39,330 bases of DNA, from positions 1 through 39,330 of the forward strand of contig NZ_SSXC01000086.1 in assembly GCF_021699055.1 (NCBI RefSeq). Direction: 5' to 3'. The notes under the pieces are model-generated. The model was not told where the DNA came from. It worked only from the letters and a program-made list of their open reading frames with translations, and did not search any database. The DNA is from Blastococcus sp. MG754426 (GTDB taxonomy: Bacteria; Actinomycetota; Actinomycetes; Mycobacteriales; Geodermatophilaceae). Of the stretch, positions 16,308 to 24,527 are shown piece after piece. Positions within the stretch are counted from its first letter, which is position 1, and the number at the start of each line of letters is the position of its first letter. Position numbers and translations under genes: made by a program.

Positions 16308-17771
16308 GTGACCTCCGCCCCGGCCCGGACCGTTTCCCTGCACGACCGCTTCGCGCGGGACCTCCCGGAGCTGGCGGTCCCCTGGCAGGCCGACGCGGCA
16401 CCGGACCCCCGGCTGCTGCTCCTCAACGAGCCGCTGGCCGCGGAGCTCGGCCTCGACGCCGCCGCGCTGCGCGGCCCGGACGGCGTCCGGCTGCTGGTCG
16501 GCGCCGCGGTCCCCGACGGCGCCACCCCGGTGGCGCAGGCCTACGCCGGGCACCAGTTCGGCGGGTTCAGCCCGCGGCTGGGTGACGGTCGGGCGCTGCT
16601 GCTCGGTGAGCTCACCGGTGCCGACGGCGCGCTGCGCGACCTGCACCTCAAGGGCTCGGGCCGCACCCCGTTCGCCCGCGGGGGCGACGGCCTGGCCGCG
16701 GTCGGCCCGATGCTCCGCGAGTACGTGGTCAGCGAGGCGATGCACGCCCTCGGCATCCCGACCACCCGCGCCCTGGCCGTGGTCGCGACCGGCCGTGCGG
16801 TGCACCGGGAGACCTTGCTGCCCGGCGCGGTCCTCGCCCGCGTCGCCGCGAGCCACCTGCGGGTGGGCACGTTCCAGTACGCCACCGTGCTGGGCGACGT
16901 CGACCTGCTGCGCCGCCTGGCCGACCACGCCATCGCCCGCCACCACCCGGAGGCGGCCGCCGCGGAGAACCCCTACCTCGCCCTGTACGACGCCGTGGTC
17001 GCCGCCCAGGCCGAGCTGGTCGCGCGGTGGATGCTGGTCGGCTTCGTGCACGGCGTCATGAACACCGACAACACGACCATCTCCGGCGAGACGATCGACT
17101 ACGGCCCGTGCGCCTTCCTCGACGCCTACGACCCCGCCACCGTCTACAGCTCCATCGACCACAGCGGGCGGTACGCCTACGGCAACCAGCCGGTCGTCGC
17201 GGAGTGGAACCTGGCCCGGCTGGCCGAGGCACTCCTGCCCCTGCTGTCGGAAGACCAGGAGCAGGCGGTCACCCTGGCCGTGGAGTCGTTGCGCGGCTTC
17301 GCCCCGCGGTACCAGGCCGCGTGGACTGCGGGCGTGCGCGCGAAGCTCGGCCTGCCCGCCGACGTCGACGAGGCGCTGGTCCGGGAGCTCGGCGAGGGGC
17401 TCCTCGCCCTGCTGACCCGCGACCACGTCGACCTCACCTCCGCGTTCCGCGCGCTCGGGGCGGCCGCCCGGGGCGACGTGGAACGGGTGCGGCTGCTCTT
17501 CCTCGACCTCGCCGGCATCGACGACTGGCTGGGCCGCTGGCGGGCGCTCGGCCCCGACGCCGACGGCATGGACCGGGTCAACCCCGCCTACATCCCGCGC
17601 AACCACCTGGTCGAGGAGGCCCTCGAGGCCGCGACCGAGGGGGACCTCGCGCCGATCGGCCGGCTGCTGGAGGCGGTCACCGCCCCCTTCGAGGAGCGGC
17701 CCGGCCTGGAGCGGTTCGCGGCACCCGCCCCGCAGGACTTCGGCGCGTACCGCACCTTCTGCGGCACCTGA
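16308..17771 (+). CDS. selO: SelO (YdiU/UPF0061) protein adenylyltransferase
   Basis: 487 residues. SelO is a pseudokinase-fold enzyme that transfers AMP from ATP onto Ser, Thr or Tyr of other proteins, with a proposed role in redox stress. Family landmarks are [57 protein letters not shown], and the metal-binding stretch [20 protein letters not shown], where the kinase DFG equivalent is DYG. Unlike animal SelO, no selenocysteine is involved. It starts 46 bp after whiB2 but has its own leaderless-type promoter. Confidence 0.93.
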   Translation: MTSAPARTVSLHDRFARDLPELAVPWQADAAPDPRLLLLNEPLAAELGLDAAALRGPDGVRLLVGAAVPDGATPVAQAYAGHQFGGFSPRLGDGRALLLGELTGADGALRDLHLKGSGRTPFARGGDGLAAVGPMLREYVVSEAMHALGIPTTRALAVVATGRAVHRETLLPGAVLARVAASHLRVGTFQYATVLGDVDLLRRLADHAIARHHPEAAAAENPYLALYDAVVAAQAELVARWMLVGFVHGVMNTDNTTISGETIDYGPCAFLDAYDPATVYSSIDHSGRYAYGNQPVVAEWNLARLAEALLPLLSEDQEQAVTLAVESLRGFAPRYQAAWTAGVRAKLGLPADVDEALVRELGEGLLALLTRDHVDLTSAFRALGAAARGDVERVRLLFLDLAGIDDWLGRWRALGPDADGMDRVNPAYIPRNHLVEEALEAATEGDLAPIGRLLEAVTAPFEERPGLERFAAPAPQDFGAYRTFCGT

Positions 17772-17838
17772 CCCCTCCTGCGGCACCCGAGCCGAAGGAG
17801 ACCGGTTCCGCCCCTGCTGGGCCGGGTAGACGCCGTGC

Positions 17839-17994
17839 GTGCCGCGCGAGATGGACCCCCAGGACCCCGACACCCTCTACGCCGAGGGACCGGTGGCCCC
17901 CGAGCCGCCGGACGACGACGTCCCGGAGTCCTCGCCGCTGCCCGACTCCGGCGGGACCGGTCCCGGCCCGGACGACCTCGACCGGCTGCTCTGA
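17839..17994 (+). CDS. Small acidic protein, unknown
   Basis: A 51-residue frame (47 if started at the ATG, 17851) rich in Pro, Asp and Glu: it contains MDPQDPDTLYAEGP, then ESSPLPDSGGTGPG and ends DDLDRLL. It has no recognisable domain and looks disordered. Support for expression: TAGACG lies 12 bases before the GTG at 17839, the same layout as other likely leaderless genes here. It lies between selO and the convergent kinase. Codon positions are GC3-rich, as expected for coding DNA. Confidence 0.45.
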   Translation: MPREMDPQDPDTLYAEGPVAPEPPDDDVPESSPLPDSGGTGPGPDDLDRLL

Positions 17995-18047
17995 GGGGCG
18001 GGACACCGCCGGCGCGCTGCAGGCAGCGGGCGGCCCGGACGTCGGGG

Positions 18048-19914
18048 TCAGAGCCGGGCGGCGGGTGACGCCTCGTCGCCCTCGCGCGGGCTGACCGCGA
18101 CCTCGTCCTCGCCGGCCTCGTCCCCGTCGGCGTCCTCGTCGGCGTCCTCGTCGCCCTCGTCCGCGGGCGGTGCGGTCACCTCACCCGTGCCCTCCGCGGG
18201 CGGGGTGGTCGGCTCGCTGGTGGCCCCGCCGTCGTCACCGGGCGGGGTGGTCGGCGTCCCGGTGCCCTCCTCCGGCGGGGTGGTCGGCTCGCTGGTGGCC
18301 CCGCCGTCGTCACCGGGCGGGGTGGTCGGCGTCCCGGTGCCCTCCTCCGGCGGGGTGGTCGGCTCGCCGGTGGCGCCGCCGTCGTCACCGGGCGGGGTGG
18401 TCGGCGTCCCGGTGCCCTCCTCCGGCGGGGTGGTCGGCTCGCTGGTGGCGCCGCCGTCCTCCGGGGTGGTCGATGGCTCGTCGGTGGCCGGCCCCGCACC
18501 GCCACCGGCCGGTCCGCCGCCCGCGGTTCCCGTCGGCGCCGGCTCGTCGGCCGGCACCTGGGGGGCCGGTGCCGCGGGTCGCGGACGGCCCACCGGCGTG
18601 GCGCCGCCGGCGGTCACCGACGGCGAGGCGGACCACGTCACCGGCACGCAGCACGCTGCCCGCCGGGTCGACGCCCGTGACCGTGCCGGGCGCGCTCCCG
18701 GTCGTGGGGTCCTGCACCTGGCGCACCGCGAGACCGAGGGCCCCGAGCTCCGCGGCGACCTCGGCCGCGGGCCGGCCGAGGAGGTCCCCGGGCTCCAGCA
18801 CCACACCGTCCTGGGCCGACGGGTCGGAGACCGCGCCCGCGGAGGGGCCCGGGTCGGCGCCCGGACCGGGCACGAGGTTCAGCGCGCCGGCCCCGAGGAG
18901 GAAGGCCACCACCGGCAGGGCCACGACGAGGACCGGCCGGCGGACGCGCGACCCGGCCTCCGGGCGGGCGACCGGGGCGGCCCGGCGCCTCGAGGCGGCG
19001 CGGCGGCGCTCGGCCGCCCGGCGCTCCCGCCGCACCGGGCCCGCCACCACCGACCGGGTCGGCGGCTCACCGGAGGGCCGCTGGATGGTCTCCTCGATCG
19101 CGGCGAGGAAGGCCGCACCGTCGCGGGGGCGCTCGCCGGGGTCCTTGACCAGCGCGGCGTCGATGAGGGCGCGCACGTCCGGCGGCAGCTCGGCCGGCAG
19201 CGGTTCGGGGGTCTCCTGCACCTGCTTGAGCGCGACGGTGACCGGGTTGTCGCCGTCGAAGGCCGCGTGCCCGGCGAGGGACTCGTAGCCGACCAGGGCG
19301 AGTGCGTAGACGTCGCTGGCCGGGCTCACGTGCTCGCCCCTGGCCTGCTCGGGCGACATGTACTGGGCGGTGCCCACGACCTGGCCGGTGCGGGTGATCG
19401 GGGCGCTCCCCGCCGACCACGAGATGCCGAAGTCGGTCAGCTTCACCGTGCCGTCCGCACCCAGGAGGATGTTGGCCGGCTTGACGTCGCGGTGCACCAC
19501 GCCGGCCCGGTGGGCCTCGGCCAGGCCGGCAGCCGCCTGCCGCAGCAGCGAGAGCGTCGCCCGGGTGTCCAGCGAACCCTCCTCGGCCAGCCGCGTCGAC
19601 AGCGACGCCCCCTCGACGAGCTCCATCACCAGGTAGGCCAGGCGCTCTCCGGTGTCCTCCGCGGCCGTCTCGCCGTAGTCCAGGACGGCGGCGATGTTCG
19701 GGTGGCTCAGCCCGGCCGCGTGCCGGGCCTCGGAGCGGAAGCGGGCGACGAAGACGGGGTCGTCGGCGAACTCGCTGCGCAGCACCTTGACCGCCACCGT
19801 CCGGTGGAGCTGCAGGTCGCGGGCGCGCCACACCTCGCCCATGCCACCGACGGCGATGAGTTCGTGGAGCTGGTACCGGCCGTCCAGGCATCGTCTGCTG
19901 GTCTCGGCCGTCAC
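18048..19914 (-). CDS. PASTA-domain Ser/Thr protein kinase (PknB-like) with a C-terminal frameshift
   Basis: Membrane kinase. The catalytic domain (about 13-270) has a Gly loop GGMGEV, Lys43, HRDVKPAN (141-148), DFG (161-163), activation-loop threonines and MSPEQA. A basic linker, one transmembrane helix (about 326-346) and one PASTA domain (about 378-434) follow; PASTA domains sense muropeptide or lipid II outside the cell. After VVRLAVGD the frame in use changes: dropping one base at about 18612 joins a tail of Pro/Thr/Glu/Asp repeats ending at 18048 (about 621 residues). Without it, translation continues in an Arg-rich frame to 18385 (509 residues). GC3 bias favours the repeat frame as the true one. 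GTG at 19914 has GAGGGG seven bases upstream. Indel, sequencing error or natural switch are all possible. Confidence 0.85.
18199..18458 (-). repeat. 75-bp tandem repeats in the kinase tail (three full, one partial)
   Basis: Units at 18199-18273, 18274-18348 and 18349-18423, then a partial unit to about 18458. Each encodes 25 residues of the type TSEPTTPPEEGTGTP plus a TTPPGDDGG segment on the minus strand. Near-identical units suggest recent expansion and variable copy number. Confidence 0.9.
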
Positions 19915-20144
19915 TCCCGGTCCCCTCGTGTGCGTGCCGCGGGGTCCACCCGCGCGTCGTCATGTGCCCGTGCGCCCCTCAGGGGTGCCCGTTCGGGCGG
20001 GGGCTGAACCCCGCCGCGCCCGATCGGCTCGGATCCGCGGCTCCCGGGGGTGCCCGCGAGCCCGCCCGACGGGCACTCGTACGGTGCGTCGCGGGCCGCA
20101 CCCGGCCACGACCCCGTCCGCACCGACCGGCAGGAGCACCCCCC

Positions 20145-20885
20145 ATGAGCGTCGTCCTCGTCACCGGTGCGAGCTCCGGGCTCGGCGAGGAGATGGCGCG
20201 GCAGTTCGCCGCGCTCGGCCACGACCTCGCGCTCTGCGCCCGGCGCACCGACCGGCTCGACGCCCTGGCCGCGGAGCTCCGCCCGGCCACCGGCCGGCGG
20301 GTGGAGACCGCCGCCCTGGACGTCACCGACGCCGACGCGGTCCCCGCCGTCTTCTCCGCCTTCGCCGAGGCGTTCGGCACGATCGACCGGGTGGTCGTCA
20401 ACGCCGGCCTGGGCAAGGGGGCGCCGCTGGGCACCGGCCGCCCCGATGTCAACCGCGAGACGGCGATGACCAACTTCGTGGGCGCCCTGGCGCAGACGGA
20501 GGCGGCGCTGGAGATCTTCCGCCGCCAGGGCCACGGGCACCTGGTGCTGATCTCCTCGATGTCGGCCCTGCGCGGCATGCGCCGGTCGATGACCACCTAC
20601 GCCGCGACCAAGGCGGGTGTCGCGTCGCTCGCGGAGGGCGTGCGCAGCGAGCGCATCCCCGGTGTCGACGTCTCCGTCGTCCACCCGGGCTACATCCGCT
20701 CGGAGATGAACGAGCACGTGCACCAGCGCACCCGGTTCATGGTCGACACGCCGACCGGGGTCCGGGCGATGGTGGCCGCCATCGAGGCCCGGCGGACCAC
20801 GGCCTACGTCCCGGCGTGGCCGTGGGTGCCGATCGGGCTGGCCATGCGGGTGCTACCGCTCTCCGTGGTCCGCCGGCTCACCTAG
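20145..20885 (+). CDS. Short-chain dehydrogenase/reductase (SDR), NAD(P)-dependent
   Basis: 246 residues, classical SDR. The cofactor motif TGASSGLG (7-14) opens the Rossmann fold, then NAG (86-88), Ser140 region (ISSMSAL) and catalytic Tyr152-x3-Lys156 (YAATK). VHPGYIRSEM follows at the substrate loop. The hydrophobic C-terminal end (VPIGLAMRVLPLSVVRRL) may associate with the membrane. The ATG has AGGAG eight bases upstream; the longer open frame before it is not family-like. It is divergent from the kinase across 230 bp where TACGGT (20080-20085) is a possible -10. The substrate is not predictable. Confidence 0.87.
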   Translation: MSVVLVTGASSGLGEEMARQFAALGHDLALCARRTDRLDALAAELRPATGRRVETAALDVTDADAVPAVFSAFAEAFGTIDRVVVNAGLGKGAPLGTGRPDVNRETAMTNFVGALAQTEAALEIFRRQGHGHLVLISSMSALRGMRRSMTTYAATKAGVASLAEGVRSERIPGVDVSVVHPGYIRSEMNEHVHQRTRFMVDTPTGVRAMVAAIEARRTTAYVPAWPWVPIGLAMRVLPLSVVRRLT

Positions 20886-20903
20886 GGCGCCGGAGCGGAG
20901 GGC

Positions 20904-21779
20904 TCAGTTGTAGTTGACGTGCACGTGGTCGAAGTGGTTGGCCGTCGCGCTGCCGCGGTTCTCCATGGCCTTCCACGAACCACCCGGCGAGGACAGCATC
21001 CGCTGCTGCCAGATGAGGTAGTCCACGCCCAGCTCGTCCCAGTGCGCCCGGTGGTACTCGACGATGGCGTCGCCGAGGGAGGCGTTCGACATCACCATGT
21101 AGTCCAGCGCCAGGCCCGAGGGGTGCCCGCCGGGGTCGGCGGCGCTGGCCCGGGTGCCGCCGAGGGTGATCCCCGCGGCGCCGGGCACGTTGCTGACGAC
21201 GGCGTCGGCCGCGGCCTGGGTCTGCGGTCGGACGCTGCCGGCGGTGTTGCTGATCCGGGCGACGGCCGTGGCCGCCACCGAGGTGGCGGCGCTCGTCGCC
21301 GCGCGCGCCTCCTGGGTCGGGCTCGCGGGGGCCGCGGCGGCCCGCTGCTCGGCGGCCGCCGCGGCGGCGGCCTCCTCGGCCGCCTTCTTCTCCGCCTCGG
21401 CGCGGGCCTGCGCCTCGGCCTCGGCCCTCTGCCGGTCGAGCTCGGCCTGGTCGGCGGCGGCCTGGGCCTGCTGCGCCGCGGCCTGGTCGGCCTCCCGGGT
21501 GCTGCGGCTGGCCGCGAGGTCCTCCAGCGGCTCGAGGTCCTCGGTCACGTCGATGGGGCCGGCCTGGGCGGAGAGGCCCAGCGCCTGCGCCACGCTGACC
21601 GACTCGGAGGTGCCGGCCTCGGCCTGGGCGGCCGGCTCGACGCCGACGAGGCTGTTGACCAGCACGGCGCCGGCGACGGCGACGCCGAGGTAGAGCGCCG
21701 GCCGGCGGACGGCCGCGGGCGGACGGCGGCGGAGGGCGAGCGGGCCGCGTCGGCCGGTGGTGGTGGTGCGGGGATCCAT
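20904..21779 (-). CDS. Secreted coiled-coil protein with peptidase-M15-like (ARB_07466-type) C-terminal domain
   Basis: 291 residues. An Arg-rich N terminus and hydrophobic segment (29-46) form a signal peptide or anchor. A long Ala/Glu/Gln coiled coil spans about 93-150. The C-terminal domain has HPSGLALDYMV (His219, Asp226) and a NHFDHVHV end (His285, His287), the H-x6-D and H-x-H zinc pattern of M15-type D-Ala-D-Ala peptidases. It likely acts on the cell wall, though this domain family is not well characterised. A ydaO-type riboswitch upstream supports a cell-wall role, since actinobacterial members of that riboswitch class often control wall hydrolases. Confidence 0.8.
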   Translation of the reverse strand: MDPRTTTTGRRGPLALRRRPPAAVRRPALYLGVAVAGAVLVNSLVGVEPAAQAEAGTSESVSVAQALGLSAQAGPIDVTEDLEPLEDLAASRSTREADQAAAQQAQAAADQAELDRQRAEAEAQARAEAEKKAAEEAAAAAAAEQRAAAAPASPTQEARAATSAATSVAATAVARISNTAGSVRPQTQAAADAVVSNVPGAAGITLGGTRASAADPGGHPSGLALDYMVMSNASLGDAIVEYHRAHWDELGVDYLIWQQRMLSSPGGSWKAMENRGSATANHFDHVHVNYN

Positions 21780-22029
21780 GGTGTTCGGGTGCTCCGGGGT
21801 GTGGGTGCGCGACCGGCCGTCAGGCGCGGGCCGTGGAGGATGCGGGCAGCGGGCCCGGGCGCAGGTCGCGGGGCCGCCGGGCACCGGCGGGGAGGCCGGT
21901 GCGGCACGTCGGCGGGCGACCGGCGGGACGCCGGGCAGCGCGTGCGATCAGATCCGCGGACGCGCCCGGAGGCGGCGGTGCCGGCGGGCGCAGGGTCGTG
22001 CGGCGGTGCAGGGGCGCGCCATGCGGCGG
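21780..22029 (-). other. Long leader between riboswitch and secreted-protein gene
   Basis: About 250 bases of very GC-rich leader. A 7-bp hairpin (21874-21880 with 21884-21890, GCA loop) is the only clear structure and could be part of the expression platform. A 24-codon Arg-rich open frame begins at ATG 22024 on the minus strand, right after the riboswitch; I do not call it as a gene. No other coding signal is seen here. Confidence 0.4.
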
Positions 22030-22140
22030 CTCTCCGTTCTTCCGTCTGCCGCCTACCGGGTTAGCTGACGGATTCGGGCGGGAAGCGGCCCTACCCGCGA
22101 CGGGACGTACCCGGCGTGGGGAGCGGACGACCGTCCGGGC
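22030..22140 (-). promoter_or_regulatory. ydaO/yuaA (c-di-AMP) riboswitch
   Basis: On the minus strand the core CCGAATCCGTCAGCTAACCC then GGTAGGCGG, followed by GACGGAAGAACGG, is the conserved 3' half of the ydaO-yuaA class (RF00379), which binds cyclic di-AMP. It lies in the leader of the secreted peptidase-like protein. In this class ligand binding usually turns expression off. The 5' boundary is approximate. Confidence 0.85.
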
Positions 22141-22146
22141 GCAGCC

Positions 22147-22176
22147 ACCGTAACCGCCGTTATGCAGTCGTGACAA
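22147..22176 (-). promoter_or_regulatory. Promoter for the riboswitch transcript
   Basis: On the minus strand TTGTCA (22171-22176) and TACGGT (22147-22152) are separated by 18 bp, a good housekeeping-type promoter, with a start expected near 22140. The remaining bases to 22257 hold no gene that I can support. Confidence 0.6.
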
Positions 22177-22257
22177 TCAGCGGGCGCGGAATTCCACGAC
22201 GTGATGTGTGTCGCGGTGACCTGCAGCGCCGCTGGGTGGTGTATCCCGCGCGCGTCC

Positions 22258-23868
22258 TCAGCCGGCGTCGGCCCAGGAACGGACGACGGCGACGTCGAGC
22301 GGGAAGTCCACCGGGAAGCCCCCGAACAGCAGCCGGCCGGCGGTCGAGGCCGCGGCGCGGACGGCGTCGGCCACCTCACCGGCGAGGTGCTCGGGGGTGT
22401 GCACGACCACCTCGTCGTGGAGGAAGAAGGCCAGGTGCGGCCGGGCGCCGGCGTCGCCGAGCCGCCACAGCCGGTTCCGCAGGTCGGCCAGCCAGCACAG
22501 CGCCCACTCGGCCCCGGTGCCCTGGACGACGAAGTTGCGGGTGAACCGGCCCCAGGCCCGGCGGGCCCGGTCGCCCTCCTCGTGCGGCGGCCAGGACCCG
22601 GGGCGCGGCGACCCCCGCCCGAGCAGGGTGTGCACCACCTCGCCGCGCTCACCGGCGCGGGCGGCCTCCTCGACCAGCCCGATGGCCCGGGGGTAGCGCC
22701 GGGCGAGCCGGGGCATCATCCGCCCGCTCTCCCCGCGCGTGCCGCCGTACATCGCGCCCAGGATGCCGAGCTTGGCGTCCGCCCGCGTGGCCACGGCGCC
22801 CGCGGCCACCATCCCCGCGTACAGGTCGGCCGCTCGGGCGGCCTCCGCCATCGCGCCGTCGCCGCTCATGCCGGCCAGCACCCGCGGCTCGAGCTGCGCG
22901 ACGTCGGCGACGACGAACCGCCACCCCTCGTCGGCGACCGCCGCGGGCCGGACGACGGTCGGCACCGAGAGCGCCCCGCCCCCGGAGGAGGCCCACCGCC
23001 CGGTCACCACCCCGCCGGGCACGAAGACGGCGCGGAACCGGCCGTCGCGCACCCAGGTGTCCAGCCAGGCCCACCCGTTGGCCGCCAGCAGCCGGGAGAG
23101 CCTCCGGTACTCCAGCAGCGCCGGGATGCCGGGGTGGACCAGCTGCTCCAGCGTCCAGGAACGGGTGTCGGCGACCGGCAGCCCGGCGTGCTGCAGCACC
23201 CGCAGCAGCTCGCCGGGCGAGTCCGGGTTGAGGGTGGGGGCGCCGAACGCCGCGCGGACCTCCGCCAGCAGCCGCTCCAGCACCGCCGGGCGCCCGCCCG
23301 CCACCGGGCGCGGCCCCAGCAGGCCGGTGAGCAGCCGCGCGTGCACGTCGGCCCGCCAGGGCAGGCCGGTGTGGGCCAGCTCCGCGGCGACCAGCGCCCC
23401 GGATGACTCCGCGGCCAGCAGCAGGGCCAGCCGGTCCCGCTGCGGCGAGGCCGCGAGCACCGCCTGCTGGCGCCGGTGCTCGGCCAGCGGGTCGAGCAGG
23501 TCGGCCGGGTCGGCCAGCGGGAAGAGCGCCGTCTCCGGCGGTGCGCCGGGCGGCAGGGCGTCCCAGCCGGGGGTGTCCTCCCCGGCGAGCAGGTCCTGGG
23601 CGGCGAACGGCGAGCGCCGCAGGATCGCGTGCCCCAGCCGCAGGTCGGAGCAGCGCTCGACGCGGACCCCGGCCGTCAGCAGCCCGGGGTACCAGCGGGT
23701 CGTGTCGTCCCAGATCCAGCGGACCGGCGCCGCGACGCCCTCCCGCTCGGCCACGTACCCGGCGAGCGCCGCAGGGTCGAGCCGGTCGCGGCGGCCGACC
23801 ACCCCGTCGGCAGTGAGGTCGACGGCCTCGACCGCGTCGCCGCCGCGACGGAGCAGGACCCGCTCCAC
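22258..23868 (-). CDS. Family A DNA polymerase-like protein with degenerate 3'-5' exonuclease
   Basis: 536 residues, the type annotated as bifunctional 3'-5' exonuclease/DNA polymerase in actinobacteria. The polymerase motifs are recognisable: motif A DVAQLEPRVLAGMSGD, motif B R-x3-K as RADAKLGILGAMYGG, motif C LHDEVVVH. The N-terminal exonuclease region lacks the usual D-x-E, so proofreading is doubtful. It is shorter than Pol I and lacks the 5' nuclease, so it is not polA. The GTG start at 23868 follows the upstream gene by 11 bp; a longer frame would overlap it. Its role is unknown; DNA repair is an inference. Confidence 0.82.
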   Translation of the reverse strand: MERVLLRRGGDAVEAVDLTADGVVGRRDRLDPAALAGYVAEREGVAAPVRWIWDDTTRWYPGLLTAGVRVERCSDLRLGHAILRRSPFAAQDLLAGEDTPGWDALPPGAPPETALFPLADPADLLDPLAEHRRQQAVLAASPQRDRLALLLAAESSGALVAAELAHTGLPWRADVHARLLTGLLGPRPVAGGRPAVLERLLAEVRAAFGAPTLNPDSPGELLRVLQHAGLPVADTRSWTLEQLVHPGIPALLEYRRLSRLLAANGWAWLDTWVRDGRFRAVFVPGGVVTGRWASSGGGALSVPTVVRPAAVADEGWRFVVADVAQLEPRVLAGMSGDGAMAEAARAADLYAGMVAAGAVATRADAKLGILGAMYGGTRGESGRMMPRLARRYPRAIGLVEEAARAGERGEVVHTLLGRGSPRPGSWPPHEEGDRARRAWGRFTRNFVVQGTGAEWALCWLADLRNRLWRLGDAGARPHLAFFLHDEVVVHTPEHLAGEVADAVRAAASTAGRLLFGGFPVDFPLDVAVVRSWADAG

Positions 23869-23879
23869 CCGCGCCCCGC

Positions 23880-24476
23880 CTACGGGGCGGTGGGGCCACC
23901 CCGGCCGAGCAGCCGGTGCAGGCAACGCGCCGGGAGACCCAGCACCACCCGGGTGACGTGCACGCCGAGGCGGAGCAGGTCGGCGTAGTCCGGGGGGCGG
24001 ACGGCGGCACGGGGCGACGGGTCACCGGCCGGCGGGCCGGAACGGGCCGCCCCGGTCCCGGACGAGGAGCGCGCAGGCGCGGACGGGGACGCCCCCGGTC
24101 GGGGCGGGGCGGGCGCGGCCGCGGGCTCCACCGGGACCAGCAGGTCGACCGCCGAGCGGCGCCGCGGGGCCCGCAGGGAGTCGAACGACGGGATCGCCGG
24201 CGCCACCGGGCCCTCCTCCTCCGCTCCCGCGTCCCCGCCGCCGGCGGGCGCCGGACCGGCGCCGGGCAGCCGCGCGGGCGGCTCGGGGACGACGGCGCGG
24301 ATCGCGGCGACCAGCCCGGGCCCCAGCCCGGGGACGGCGCTGAGCTCCCGGTGGGTGAGGGCGGCCAGCGCCCCGGTCTCGGTGATCCCGGCGCGGGTCA
24401 GCGCGGTGACCGCCCGGGCGGGCAGCCCGAGCTCCCGGATCGATCCCGCGGGCTGTCCCGGTGCGCTGGTCGGCAT
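23880..24476 (-). CDS. Helix-hairpin-helix (alpha-CTD-like) protein, unknown
   Basis: 198 residues. Residues about 14-66 form a double helix-hairpin-helix resembling the RNA polymerase alpha C-terminal domain: RELGLPARAVTALTRAGI, then TELG-type AALTHRELSAVPGLGPGLVAA. The middle (about 70-160) is Pro/Ala/Gly-rich and disordered. The last about 35 residues (DYADLLRLGVHVTRVVLGLP) look helical. It probably binds DNA without sequence specificity. It is the first gene of a unit with the Pol I-like gene 11 bp downstream, so a targeting or clamp-like role is plausible but unproven. ATG 24476 lies 14 bases after TAGGGT, a leaderless-like layout. Confidence 0.7.
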   Translation of the reverse strand: MPTSAPGQPAGSIRELGLPARAVTALTRAGITETGALAALTHRELSAVPGLGPGLVAAIRAVVPEPPARLPGAGPAPAGGGDAGAEEEGPVAPAIPSFDSLRAPRRRSAVDLLVPVEPAAAPAPPRPGASPSAPARSSSGTGAARSGPPAGDPSPRAAVRPPDYADLLRLGVHVTRVVLGLPARCLHRLLGRGGPTAP

Positions 24477-24496
24477 GACGGCCAACCCTAGCGATG

Positions 24497-24527
24497 CCCT
24501 CCCGCCGCCGCTCCGGTGGCGGGAGGG
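24497..24527 (-). terminator. Hairpin terminator after the saccharopine-dehydrogenase-like gene
   Basis: A perfect 10-bp stem (24497-24506 with 24518-24527) around an 11-base loop directly follows the stop codon at 24528. It separates this gene from the HhH/polymerase unit downstream. Confidence 0.75.

Noticed and set aside
18385..18612. Arg-rich tail of the kinase in the PASTA frame
   Set aside because: GC3 is low in this frame and high in the repeat frame, so the Arg-rich tail is probably frameshift product and not a native domain.
18187..20007. A long plus-strand open frame opposite the kinase
   Set aside because: Composition is low-complexity Arg/Gly/His/Pro in the opposite phase; the kinase motifs on the minus strand are decisive.
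21950..22024. 24-codon Arg-rich open frame after the riboswitch
   Set aside because: The residues lack any family or good ribosome site. Its start right after the riboswitch could be chance; I keep it only as a note on the leader.
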